The position numbers were made by a program, and so were the translations under genes. Positions 27,298 through 35,661 of a stretch of 64,000 bases of DNA are shown here, piece by piece; the first letter of the stretch is position 1, and each line of letters opens with the position of its first letter. The notes under the pieces were generated by a model. It saw nothing but the letters and a program-made list of their open reading frames with translations, made no database searches and had not been told where the DNA came from. This DNA comes from Pararhodobacter zhoushanensis. GTDB lineage: Bacteria; Pseudomonadota; Alphaproteobacteria; Rhodobacterales; Rhodobacteraceae. The stretch lies in contig NZ_JAPDFL010000001.1 of the NCBI RefSeq assembly GCF_025949695.1, positions 3,599,501-3,663,500 on the forward strand, given 5' to 3'.

Positions 27298-27713
27298 GCC
27301 GCCCGGTCAGGATTGCGCTGGCCCATTGGGGCGCCGAGCTGCCCGACTGGGTGCTCGCACTCGCCCGCGCCTGCGAGACGAGCAGCCAGAACAAGGTCGC
27401 AGCCCGGCTCGACCGCTCGGCAGCACTGGTCTCGAATGTGCTCCGCAAAAGCTACAGCGGCAACATGGCTGCGGTCGAGGAGCTGGTGCGCGGCGTGTAC
27501 CTCGCCGAGACCATCGCCTGCCCCGCGCTCGGCACCCTGCCGCTGCACGAATGCCGCGCCTGGCGCGATAAGGCGCGCAGCTTCCAGAACACCAACGCCC
27601 TGCGGGTGCGGATGTACCGCGCCTGCCAGACCTGCCCGCGCTTTGCCCCCGCAGCGCCGGGTGACCCCCAAACACAGACCCAGCCCCTGTCGAAAGGATC
27701 CGCCGATGACTGA
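27294..27713 (+). CDS. Phage HTH protein with a four-Cys C-terminal part
   Basis: 139 residues. SSQNKVAARLDRSAALVSNVL is a clear helix-turn-helix (about 31-51), so it probably binds DNA. The C-terminal part holds ACPALGTLPLHEC and ACQTCPRF, four cysteines that could bind Zn or an Fe-S cluster. Coupled by overlap to both neighbours. This architecture is found in Rhodobacteraceae Mu-like phages without a defined role. Confidence 0.7.
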   Translation: MSRPVRIALAHWGAELPDWVLALARACETSSQNKVAARLDRSAALVSNVLRKSYSGNMAAVEELVRGVYLAETIACPALGTLPLHECRAWRDKARSFQNTNALRVRMYRACQTCPRFAPAAPGDPQTQTQPLSKGSADD

Positions 27714-28356
27714 GCATCGCCCCCTTCCCATCCCCGATGGCCGCGTCGCCGTGTCGGGCAAGACCTACATGCCCGACGCCAAGGGCAAGCTGGTGCCGGT
27801 CGAGCTGATCGAGGCCGCCGCCCTGCTCGAGGACGAGACGGTGCGCAAGATCGCCGGATACGGCCTCGCGCTCAGCGAGCAGGTCGAGCGCTTCAAGGCG
27901 CACACGTTTGAGGATCTCGGGGCCTTCGAGGCGATCCTCGCGCAGGAATACGGCGCCTCCAAGGGCGGCGCCAAGGGCAACAAGACGTTCCTCTCCTTCG
28001 ACGGCCTCTGGAAGGTTCAGGTTCAGGTCGCCGATCACATCGACTTCGGCCCGCAGTTGCAGATTGCAAAGGAGCTGGTCGACGAGTGCCTGAATGAATG
28101 GGCGCAGGACGCCCGCGCCGAGATCCGCGCCATCGTCACGCGGGCCTTCAACACCGACAAGGCAGGGCAGATCAACCGCTCGGAGATCTTCATGCTGCTG
28201 CGCCTCGAGATCGAGGACGCCCGCTGGCTGGAAGCCATGCGCGCCATCCGCGACGCGATGCGGATCGTCGGCTCGAAGACCTACGTGCGCCTCTACCGCC
28301 GCGAGACGCTGGAGGCGGCGTGGCAGGCGGTGACCATCGATCTGGCGAAAGCGTGA
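27706..28356 (+). CDS. DUF3164 family phage protein
   Basis: 216 residues matching the DUF3164 pattern of Mu-like phages: N-terminal MPDAKGKLVPVELIEAAALLEDETVRKI, helical middle, then WKVQVQVADHIDFGPQLQIA and the RLEIEDARWLEAM region. In Mu this slot holds early genes of unknown or accessory function. The ATG at 27706 overlaps the previous stop; the upstream open frame is a shadow. Confidence 0.85.
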   Translation: MTEHRPLPIPDGRVAVSGKTYMPDAKGKLVPVELIEAAALLEDETVRKIAGYGLALSEQVERFKAHTFEDLGAFEAILAQEYGASKGGAKGNKTFLSFDGLWKVQVQVADHIDFGPQLQIAKELVDECLNEWAQDARAEIRAIVTRAFNTDKAGQINRSEIFMLLRLEIEDARWLEAMRAIRDAMRIVGSKTYVRLYRRETLEAAWQAVTIDLAKA

Positions 28357-28367
28357 GGGAGGCGAGA

Positions 28368-28721
28368 ATGGCCAAGGAAATCACCACGATTGAGACTACG
28401 CTCTATGAGACCACCGGCGAACCGGGGCCGTTCATTCAGCACGAGATCGCCGCGTTTCAGATCATTAGCACCACCTGCCGCGTGCGGCTGAGCCCCGAGG
28501 GCGACATGATGTTCCTCAGCATTGGCCAGCGCGACTTCTCGCTCTCGATGCTGGATCTGGCCGCGACGGCGGCGCTGGCGGTCGATGGGCATCTCAGGGC
28601 CGAGATCAAGGCGCGGGTGCTCGGCAACCGCAAGCCCGTGGAGGTCGCCGACAGCCTCGTTCCTGCACGGGGTATCGTCGAGGCGGACGGGTTCATCACC
28701 CTGCATCCCCGGAGGCCGTGA
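28368..28721 (+). CDS. Early-operon phage protein, unknown function
   Basis: 117 residues, no domain recognised. Mostly beta/alpha pattern with MMFLSIGQRDFSLSMLDLAAT and a C-terminal strand GFITLHPRRP. GGAGG upstream supports the ATG at 28368. Overlaps gemA by one base. Conserved-looking position between DUF3164 and gemA. Confidence 0.6.
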   Translation: MAKEITTIETTLYETTGEPGPFIQHEIAAFQIISTTCRVRLSPEGDMMFLSIGQRDFSLSMLDLAATAALAVDGHLRAEIKARVLGNRKPVEVADSLVPARGIVEADGFITLHPRRP

Positions 28722-29155
28722 TGAACGCCGCCATGATCCGCAAGGTCCATGTGGGCTGCAGGCAGCTGGGTCTCGATACCGAGACCCGGCACGACCTGCA
28801 GCGTCAGATCACCGGAAAGGACAGCCTCTCGGCCATGTCCGAACCCGAGCTTAAAGCGGTCTTGAAGGCCCTTGAAAACCGGGGCTTCAATCCTGCGGCA
28901 AGGGGCCGTCACAAACCCGCGCCGCGCGCCGATCTGCGCTATGTCCACAAGCTCTGGACCCTGCTGGGCACGGCCGGTGCCCTGCGCCAGCCCGGCCGCG
29001 CCGGTCTCAACGCCTTCCTCCGCGAGCGCTTCGCGGCGAGCTGGGGCAGCGTGCCCGCCGATATCGACATGCTGCGCGAGGCGGCGCAGATCGCCGATCT
29101 GATCGACGCGCTCAAGGCCATGTGCCGCCGCGCAGGCGTGGACCTGGACCCATGA
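28721..29155 (+). CDS. gemA: GemA-like regulatory protein (DUF1018)
   Basis: 144 residues. IRKVHVGCRQLGLDTETRHDLQRQ, the MSEPELKAVLKALENRGF hinge and RKVH-type basic N-terminus match GemA, which in Mu alters host gene expression and DNA topology. The C-terminus (YVHKLWTLLGTAGALRQPGR and the final CRRAGVDLD) is typical. The ATG at 28721 is used; GTG at 28718 is an alternative. Precedes mor as in Mu. Confidence 0.88.
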   Translation: MNAAMIRKVHVGCRQLGLDTETRHDLQRQITGKDSLSAMSEPELKAVLKALENRGFNPAARGRHKPAPRADLRYVHKLWTLLGTAGALRQPGRAGLNAFLRERFAASWGSVPADIDMLREAAQIADLIDALKAMCRRAGVDLDP

Positions 29156-29421
29156 AGCACGCGCGCCCCCATGTCACCGATCACGCTGTGCTGCGCTATC
29201 TCGAGCGGGCGCTCAAGCTCGACATCGAGACGCACCGGCGCAAGATCGGCGCGCTGGTCGAGAGTGCCGCCGCCCAAGGCGCAACCGGCGTGATCATCGA
29301 CGGTATGCGCTATTGCCTGATCCGCGACGCCAACGGCGCGGTCGTGGTCACCGTGCGCGAGGCCAGCACCCACGCGATCAAGCCGGGCCGCAAGCCCCGG
29401 CGCCGCGACGGTACCGCGTGA
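29152..29421 (+). CDS. Small conserved phage protein between gemA and mor
   Basis: 89 residues: HVTDHAVLRYLERALKLDIE, then GVIIDGMRYCLIRDANGAVVVTVRE and a basic tail. The alpha-beta-beta pattern recalls RelE/DUF4258-type small folds, but no catalytic residues can be assigned. Overlaps gemA and mor by 4 bp each. Confidence 0.6.
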   Translation: MKHARPHVTDHAVLRYLERALKLDIETHRRKIGALVESAAAQGATGVIIDGMRYCLIRDANGAVVVTVREASTHAIKPGRKPRRRDGTA

Positions 29422-29789
29422 CCAACCGGCCCCGCCCCCCGGCTCATGTCGAGCCCTATGTCCGCATCCTCGGCTATGAGGGTGCGGTCGCCTTTATTCT
29501 GGAGTTCGGCGGGGCCGAGATCTACCTGCCCCTGACCCGCGCCGCCGCCGCTCGCTCACCCGTGGCGCAGCGCATCGGCACCGACGCGGTCATGGCCCTG
29601 GGCGAGGCCGGACTTTCCAAACGCGTGCCGACCGCCAAGCCCTGGCTCGCTCGCGTGTTCCGCAGCGACGACCTGCGCGTGCCCGAGATCGCGCGCAAGC
29701 TGCATGTGACGGATGTGACGGTGAGGAAGTGGCTGAAGGACGAGGGCGGATCGCGGTGGGCGGATGATCGGCAGATGCCGCTGTTTTGA
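29418..29789 (+). CDS. mor: Mor-family middle-operon transcriptional activator
   Basis: 123 residues from GTG at 29418 (overlapping the previous stop). The dimerisation half carries the Mor/C signature GYEGAVAFILEFGGAEIYLP, and the C-terminal HTH is VPEIARKLHVTDVTVRKWLK. In Mu, Mor turns on the middle promoter that makes C. No separate C gene is seen here, so this protein may serve both middle and late promoters. Its 3' end recurs at 62819-62860 and 63474-63695, each time beside unrelated genes. Confidence 0.85.
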   Translation: MTNRPRPPAHVEPYVRILGYEGAVAFILEFGGAEIYLPLTRAAAARSPVAQRIGTDAVMALGEAGLSKRVPTAKPWLARVFRSDDLRVPEIARKLHVTDVTVRKWLKDEGGSRWADDRQMPLF

Positions 29790-29833
29790 GCGGGAATGCT
29801 AGGTGAGTGTCTAGCTACTTCCAGCCTTGAACG

Positions 29834-29857
29834 AATGGCCTCTTCATGCAGGCCATT
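29834..29857 (+). terminator. Hairpin after mor, probable end of the early operon
   Basis: AATGGCCT-(8 nt)-AGGCCATT, perfect arms, followed by a weakly T-rich stretch. It separates the phage early genes from the diguanylate cyclase. Confidence 0.5.
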
Positions 29858-29937
29858 GTATTGCCTCAGTTCAGCGTCACTTTAGTCGAGATCATCAAGG
29901 TAGCGTCGTGTGAAACCGATGCTTCGGGAAAGTAAGT

Positions 29938-31053
29938 ATGCTGCAAGATCTACTGACCAGCTTGGTCTACGGCCTCGGTCTCATGGGTATTGCCGGTATT
30001 TCTTACGGAATTATCCATCGCCGCACGCGCAACGGCACAATGAAATCCGTGCTCATCGGGCTTGTCTTTGGCGTTATAGCCATTTTGGCCATGGTGAATC
30101 CTATCAACCTGTCCGAGGGCATCATTCTGGATGCGCGCGCCGTCATCGTCGGCCTCGCATCTGCTTTCGGGGGTCTACCGGCGGCCATTATCTCAGGACT
30201 TCTCGTTGGGCTGTATCGGATTCACCTGGGGGGAGCAGGGGCCATCCCCGGTGCCTTTGGCATCCTCATCAGCGCAGGACTTGGCTTTGCCTGGCATCGG
30301 TTCATTCTCAGCAAATCACCTGTCACCCTGCGCCAGTTGCTCGGCTTGGGTGCATTGCTGTCCCTCCACTCCATTGCGATACTGATGCTGCCGATGTCGG
30401 TCGCGATCGAACTGTTTTCGACCGTAGTCCCCGTGTTGACAGTGAGCTGCATAATTGGGGCCCTCGTCATGGGCCTGATAATCGATCGGGAACGGCGCTA
30501 CATCCGAACGGAAAAGTTCTGGCGGGAGACTGCAGGGACGGACAGTCTCACCGGCTTGCCAAACCGCCGGTCCTTTATGGATCGATTGCAACTTGAGCCG
30601 TCTCCCAAGATGCCCGGTCAGTACAGTGCCGTCATGATCATCGACATCGATCACTTCAAGAAAGTGAATGATACCTATGGTCATGATGCAGGTGACATGG
30701 CCCTGCGTCGCGTCGCCGACGCTCTGCAACGCACCTCTGGCGACCACGATTTCGTATGCCGCCTCGGCGGAGAAGAGTTTGCTGTTTTTTCTGAAAACAC
30801 TTCACAGGATGATATCCAGAACCGAGCTGAGGCCTACCGCGCTGCGATTGAGCGGCAACTCATTCGATACGGCAAGAAGACCATTCCACTCACGATCAGT
30901 ATCGGCGTTGCGTCTTGGATCGACGCGCTGGAAATGGACGTAAGCGAGATGTTGCGGAACGCAGATACGGCCCTTTACGCTGCCAAAACCAAAGGCCGAA
31001 ATCGTGTCGTTATAGGTGGCGCCCTTCCTTCAAGTTACACGGCTTCAGCCTGA
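29938..31053 (+). CDS. Membrane diguanylate cyclase (5TMR_LYT-type sensor plus GGDEF), phage cargo
   Basis: 371 residues. About six TM helices at 1-185 match the 5TM-5TMR_LYT sensor (IVGLASAFGGLPAAIISGLL, GAIPGAFGILISAGLGFAW). A GGDEF domain follows (DSLTGLPNRRSF, MIIDIDHFKKVNDTYGHDAGD) with an intact active site RLGGEEF at 275-281. It should make c-di-GMP from GTP. The product-inhibition RxxD site upstream of the loop reads GDHD, so feedback control may be lost. It is not a phage structural or replication gene, has visibly lower GC than the phage genes around it, and sits alone between mor and the lysis operon. Confidence 0.93.
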   Translation: MLQDLLTSLVYGLGLMGIAGISYGIIHRRTRNGTMKSVLIGLVFGVIAILAMVNPINLSEGIILDARAVIVGLASAFGGLPAAIISGLLVGLYRIHLGGAGAIPGAFGILISAGLGFAWHRFILSKSPVTLRQLLGLGALLSLHSIAILMLPMSVAIELFSTVVPVLTVSCIIGALVMGLIIDRERRYIRTEKFWRETAGTDSLTGLPNRRSFMDRLQLEPSPKMPGQYSAVMIIDIDHFKKVNDTYGHDAGDMALRRVADALQRTSGDHDFVCRLGGEEFAVFSENTSQDDIQNRAEAYRAAIERQLIRYGKKTIPLTISIGVASWIDALEMDVSEMLRNADTALYAAKTKGRNRVVIGGALPSSYTASA

Positions 31054-31232
31054 CGCTGGGCATTCAGCTGCCAAACGGCGAAGTCCATACGAGCCCGAGG
31101 CGACGGCTCTCAAAAAGGTCCGTTCGTTGAACGTCGGCCGAGCGGGACATTCCCATACGTGGCGCGTAGGTCTGCAAGATCCGCTCACCGGACCTTCCAG
31201 CAGCCCGCCCCGTCGCTCCCCTCGCCTCCCCA

Positions 31233-31251
31233 CAAACCGTAGTGCGTATTT
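31233..31251 (+). promoter_or_regulatory. Putative middle/late phage promoter element, copy 1
   Basis: CAAACCGTAGTGCGTATTT, 51 bp before the endolysin gene. It differs by one base from the copy at 39101-39119, which precedes the protease/head operon. The 249 bp from 31054 to 31302 hold no gene. Likely Mor-dependent; function inferred. Confidence 0.65.
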
Positions 31252-31302
31252 CCCCTTTCCCGAACCCTTCATCCTGATCCCGAACTTACCGGGGGTGCAG
31301 GG

Positions 31303-32202
31303 ATGCAGACGAGCGAGCGAGGGATTGCGTTCAACGAGCGGCTCGAGGGCGTTGTCCTGCGGGCTTATCTCTGCCCGGCGGGCCAGTGGACGATCGGCGC
31401 CGGGCTGACCAAGGCCTCGGGCGTGGTCGATCCCAAACCGGGCATGGTGATCACGGCTGAGGAAGCCTCGCGCCTGATGGGTGAGGCGCTGCGCACCCGC
31501 TACGAGCCTGCGGTGACCCGCGCCATGCCCGGCGCCAAGCAGTACGAATTTGACGGCGGGGTGGCTTTCCACTGGAACACCGGCGCGATCACCCGCGCCT
31601 CTTGGGTGCCCGCCTGGGCGTCCGGCAATGTCGCCGCGATGCGCGAGCGGCTGGCGCGGTGGAACAAGGGCGGCGGCAAGGTGCTGCCGGGCCTGACCCG
31701 CCGCCGCGAGGCCGAGTTCCGGCTGATTGCATATCGCGACTACGGCGTGCCGGTGCCGGTGCAGACCCCGCGCGGTCTGGCTCGCGTGACGCTGGACCTC
31801 GCCCCCGAAGAAGTCACCGCCGCCCGCGCGGCGCTTTCGGCTCGCGGCTATCCCGTGGGCAGCGATGCGCGCGGCATCGCCGAGGAGGCCGTGCGCGCCT
31901 TCCAGCGCGACCACGCGCTCACCGTCGATGGTATCCTCGGCCGCGCCACGCTCTCCACCCTGCAGCGCTCGATCGACGCGCGCGGCCAGACCGTTGTCGG
32001 CGGTTCCATCGCTGCAGGCGGCGGGGCCGAGACCGCCACCAACGTGCTGCCCGCCGATCTGCCGCTGTCCTGGACCGGCCCGCTGGCGCTGTTGGTTGGT
32101 CTCGGTGTGCTGGCGTATCTCGCCTGGCGCTACCGCGACATCCTCGCCGCCAGGATCCACCCCATCCTGCCGCGCCTTGCGGCGACCTTGAGGAGCTTTT
32201 GA
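31303..32202 (+). CDS. Phage endolysin: GH24-type lysozyme, peptidoglycan-binding domain, C-terminal TM
   Basis: 299 residues. The lysozyme domain (1-145) has the Glu of FNERLEGVVLRAY and the WTIGAGLT strand, then AFHWNTGAI. A PG_binding_1 domain follows (about 165-225: ARAALSARGYPVGSDARG, AFQRDHALTVDGILGRATL). A C-terminal TM helix (LPLSWTGPLALLVGLGVLAYL) would tether it to the inner membrane, unusual for an endolysin but seen in Rhodobacteraceae phages. First gene of the lysis/packaging operon. Confidence 0.9.
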   Translation: MQTSERGIAFNERLEGVVLRAYLCPAGQWTIGAGLTKASGVVDPKPGMVITAEEASRLMGEALRTRYEPAVTRAMPGAKQYEFDGGVAFHWNTGAITRASWVPAWASGNVAAMRERLARWNKGGGKVLPGLTRRREAEFRLIAYRDYGVPVPVQTPRGLARVTLDLAPEEVTAARAALSARGYPVGSDARGIAEEAVRAFQRDHALTVDGILGRATLSTLQRSIDARGQTVVGGSIAAGGGAETATNVLPADLPLSWTGPLALLVGLGVLAYLAWRYRDILAARIHPILPRLAATLRSF

Positions 32203-32729
32203 TGAGCAGCGCCCTAACTGCCCTTGCCCTGCAGATCGGCGTGCCGATCGTCGGCAGGATCCTGACCCGCCGCCTTGGCGCGCAGAATGCCCAACTCGCC
32301 ACCGATGTGATCGGCGCGGTGGCCAGCCGCCTCGGCGTTTCGGCCGACGAGGCAGAGGCGCTGGCCGAGAGCGACCCGCCGCGCGTCGTCGATGCGCTGC
32401 GCCAGGTCGAGACCATGGCGCCGGAGATGGTCGCTCTGCACGCCGCCGCCCTCGAGGGGCAATATGCGCTCTTGATGGCCGAACAGCGCGGCCCCTGGTG
32501 GGGTTGGGCGTGGCGCCCGGCCTTCATGTGGCTCTTGGCCGGGCTGTGGCTCTGGACCGTGGTCCTGTTGCATATTGCAAATGCCATCTGGCGCATCGCC
32601 CTGCCGCCGATTGACCCCGGTGTGCTCCTCTCGGTCACCGGCATCTACGCCGCACTCTATATGGGCGGCCACACGGTGAAGGACTGGGTGCGCATCTCAC
32701 GCCAGGGGACCTCGGGAGGTGCCTCGTGA
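32202..32729 (+). CDS. Three-TM holin-like protein (GTA holin family)
   Basis: 175 residues. A helical N-terminal half (ATDVIGAVASRLGVSADEAEAL) is followed by WWGWAWRPAFMWLLAGLWLW and two more hydrophobic segments. The pattern matches the 3TM holin family linked to gene transfer agent release. It lets the endolysin act at the wall. The ATG at 32202 overlaps the endolysin stop by one base. Confidence 0.82.
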   Translation: MSSALTALALQIGVPIVGRILTRRLGAQNAQLATDVIGAVASRLGVSADEAEALAESDPPRVVDALRQVETMAPEMVALHAAALEGQYALLMAEQRGPWWGWAWRPAFMWLLAGLWLWTVVLLHIANAIWRIALPPIDPGVLLSVTGIYAALYMGGHTVKDWVRISRQGTSGGAS

Positions 32730-33067
32730 CCGATGCCCTCACCCTGTCGCCGGTGATCGCCTGGGTCGGCGCGCTCTCCCTGCTCCTGAACTTCGGCCTG
32801 TCGCTCTGGGGCCTGCTGGCCTCGGGCGCGCGCCAGAACAAGACCCGGCTCGATGAGCACGAAGCGCGCCTGAGCCGCCACGATACAAGGCTGGGTGGCG
32901 TCGAGCAGACGCTGCGCACCCTGCCCTCGACCGGCGATCTGCACAAGATCGAGCTGTCGCTCAGCCGGATGGAGGGCGAGCTCGGCATCATGGGCCAACG
33001 CCTGCAGCCCGTCGCCGCCATCGCCGAGCGGATGCAGGAACTCCTGCTGCAACAATCAAAGAGGTAA
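32726..33067 (+). CDS. DUF2730 family phage protein (lysis-region, TM plus coiled coil)
   Basis: 113 residues: one N-terminal TM helix (VIAWVGALSLLLNFGLSLWG) and a long coiled coil (RLDEHEARLSRHDTRLGGVE onward). This is the DUF2730 layout found beside holin genes in Mu-like phages. It may act as a spanin-like or anti-holin accessory; not proven. Overlaps the holin by 4 bp. Confidence 0.8.
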   Translation: MTDALTLSPVIAWVGALSLLLNFGLSLWGLLASGARQNKTRLDEHEARLSRHDTRLGGVEQTLRTLPSTGDLHKIELSLSRMEGELGIMGQRLQPVAAIAERMQELLLQQSKR

Positions 33068-33070
33068 GCC

Positions 33071-33370
33071 ATGGACATGGCCGAACTGATCCGCGATCAG
33101 GCGCGGCTGATCATCCTGAAGGCGCTCGCCGCTCAGGTCGACGAGACGCTCAACAGCGACTTTCTGGTGCTGGAACTGCAACGCTTTGGCATCCGCAAGG
33201 ATCGTGCCTGGGTGCATGACGAGCTGCGCTATCTTGCCGAGATGGGGGCGCTGGTCGCGCTGCCGGTGGGCAGCCTGCTGGTCGCGACGCTCGCCGCCAA
33301 GGGCGCCCGCCATCTCGAGCGCGAGATCGCCATCGAGGGCGTGCAGCGCCCGTCGCGCCCGGTCGCCTGA
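33071..33370 (+). CDS. Winged-helix phage protein (VpaChn25_0724-type, Mu gp26 position)
   Basis: 99 residues: QARLIILKALAAQVDETLNS, LVLELQRFGIRKDRAWVHDE and a hairpin GALVALPVGSLLVATL form a winged helix. The family is regularly found before the DUF3486 protein in Mu-like phages. Possibly part of the small-terminase module. 3 bp from the previous gene. Confidence 0.8.
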   Translation: MDMAELIRDQARLIILKALAAQVDETLNSDFLVLELQRFGIRKDRAWVHDELRYLAEMGALVALPVGSLLVATLAAKGARHLEREIAIEGVQRPSRPVA

Positions 33371-33371
33371 G

Positions 33372-33980
33372 ATGGCCAGCAAGATGTCTGGCACCGCGCG
33401 CGGCCGTGGCCGCCTGTCGTCGTTTGATCTGATGCCGCCCGAGGCCGATGGCCTCATCGCCTGGGCGGCGCAGGAGCTCTCCGCGCGCGAGCGCACCCAG
33501 ACCGACATCTACGCCGAGTTCGTGCTGCGCTGCGAAGACCTGATGAAGGAGCACCGGGGTGAGCTCGAGTTCGCCATCCCGGCCTTCGCGTCGTTCAACC
33601 GCTACTCGATGCGGCTGGCGCGGCTGACCCGGCGGCTCGATCAAACCCGCGCCATCGTCGCCACGCTCGCCGACAAGTTCGATCCGACCGACGCCGACAA
33701 TCTCACCATCATGGCCGCCGAGACGGTCAAGTCGCTGGTGCTCACCATGCTGGCCGAGGCCGACGAGGACGGCATCGACGCCAAGAGCGTCATGCAGCTT
33801 GCCGCCGCCTTCAAACAGGCCGTGCAGGCGCAGTCGATCTCCACCGACCGCCGCCGCCGCGCCGAGGCGGACTTCGCCACCCGCGTGGACGACGCGGTCA
33901 AATCCGTCGCCAAGGCCAAGGGCATCACCGCCGAGACGGCGCAGGCGATCAAGGCGCAGATCCTCGGGGTGTCGGCATGA
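33372..33980 (+). CDS. DUF3486 family protein (Mu gp27-type, probable small terminase)
   Basis: 202 residues beginning MASKMSGTARGRGRLSSFDL. RERTQTDIYAEFVLRCEDLM is an HTH-like part, followed by FASFNRYSMRLARLTRRLD and a helical C-terminus. DUF3486 proteins precede the large terminase in Mu-like phages and are thought to be the DNA-recognition subunit. The ATG at 33372 is 1 bp after the previous stop. Confidence 0.87.
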   Translation: MASKMSGTARGRGRLSSFDLMPPEADGLIAWAAQELSARERTQTDIYAEFVLRCEDLMKEHRGELEFAIPAFASFNRYSMRLARLTRRLDQTRAIVATLADKFDPTDADNLTIMAAETVKSLVLTMLAEADEDGIDAKSVMQLAAAFKQAVQAQSISTDRRRRAEADFATRVDDAVKSVAKAKGITAETAQAIKAQILGVSA

Positions 33981-35661
33981 GCGCCCCGGTCAGCGCCGCC
34001 GACTGGGCGCGCCAGCGGCGCGAGGCGACCGAGGCCATGCCCAGCATCGTATCGGCCGTCGGCCTGCCCTCCGTCCTGCTGCCCTATCAGGCCCGTGCCA
34101 TGTCGATGCTGGACTCGGTGCGCGACTGCTCGGCCCTCTTCATCGAGAAGTCGCGCCGCATCGGCCTCACCTGGGGGCTGGCGGCTTACGGCGTCTTGCG
34201 CGCCGCGCGCCAGCGCGTCGCGGGCGGCATGGACGTGATGTACATCTCCTATTCGCGCGAGATGACCCGCGAGTTCATCGACGCCTGCGCGATGTGGGCG
34301 CGCGCCTTCAACCTCGCCGCCGATGAGGCCGAGGAGTTCCTTTTCGATCAGGGCGACGAGGACGGCGACAAATCCATCCAGGCGTTCCGCATCCGCTTTG
34401 CCTCGGGCTTCGAGCTGCTGGCGCTCTCCTCGGCCCCCGGGGCCTGCGCGGCAAGCAGGGCGTGGTGATCATCGACGAGGCGGCTTTCGTCGACAACCTG
34501 GCCGAGCTGATCAAGGCGGCGATGGCGTTCCTGATGTGGGGCGGGCAGGTCGTGGTCTGCTCCACGCATGACGGCGTGGACAATCCGTTCAACGAGACGG
34601 TCCAGGACATTCTGGCGGGCCGCGCCCCCTACAAGCACATGCGCATCGATTTCGACGAGGCGCTGAGGGAAGGCCTCTATCAGCGCATTGCGCTGGTCAA
34701 GGGCGAGGACTGGACGCCCGAGGCCGAAGCCGAGTGGCGCGCCAAGATCGTGGCGTTTTATGGTGACGGCGCCGACGAGGAGCTGTTCTGCATCCCGTCC
34801 GCCTCCTCCGGTGCCTGGCTGCCCGGCCCGCTGATCGAGGCGCGCATGACGGTGGAGCGCCCGGTGCTGCGGCTGGATCTGCCTCCCGACTTCATGCAGC
34901 GGCCGAAGCTCGATCAGGCGGCCCTGCTCGCGCCGTTCATGGCCGAGCTGGAAGAGGCGCTCGGCGGGCTGGATCTGACCCCGCACTACGCCTTCGGCTT
35001 CGACTTCGCCCGCGTCGCCGATCTTTCCGTCGCCTCGCTGCTGGCGATCGAAGCCCGGTTAAAACGCCGCGAAGAGCTGGTGGTCGAGATGCGCAACGTC
35101 CCCGGCGCCGAGCAAAAGGCGGTGGTCGGCATGATCCTGGGCAAGGTGCGCGAGCGGCTCGTCGGCGCGGCCTTTGACGCCACCGGCATGGGCTGGACCG
35201 TGGCCGAGGACATGGGCCGGATCTTTGGCCTGCGCGAGAGCGAAGACAGCGCGGGCCTCGTCTGGGCGATCAAGTTCACCGAGGACTGGTACCGGCTGCA
35301 AATGCCGCCGCTGAAGGCCGCGTTCGAGGATGACGCCATCGCGCTGCACCGCGACGAATATCTGCTGAGCGATCTGCGCGCGGTGAAGCTGGTGCGCGGC
35401 ATCCCCCGCGTGCCTGCCCTGCGCGAAGGCACCAAGGGCAAGATGCGCCACGGCGATTATGCCATCGCGCTGGCGCTCGCGCATTTTGCCAGCCGCATGC
35501 GCTGGTCGGAGGTGGGCTACCGCGCGGTGCCCGATCAGCGCCGCGAGGGCGGCGCGGGACAGATGTATGACCACGCCGATCACGCCGACGACGCGGACAT
35601 CGCGGGGCGCGGCTGGTGGACCCCGCCGCTGGGGGCAGGCTTGCGAGGAGGGCTGATCTGA
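33977..35661 (+). CDS. Terminase large subunit (Mu gp28-type), apparent frameshift
   Basis: Packaging motor. The first part (33977-34468) holds the ATPase site EKSRRIGLTWGLA. The second (ending 35661) holds Walker B GVVIIDEAAF, the coupling segment VVVCSTHDG and the nuclease Asp in FGFDFARVADLSV. They are in different frames. One extra C in the run at 34434-34438 would read SSAPRGLRGKQGVVIIDEA and join them into a protein of about 561 residues. An internal ATG at 34462 makes the second half look like a separate gene, but Walker A and B belong together. Confidence 0.9.

Noticed and set aside
34462..35661. Free-standing terminase gene from ATG 34462
   Set aside because: It would start at Walker B without Walker A; the missing part is in the adjacent frame.
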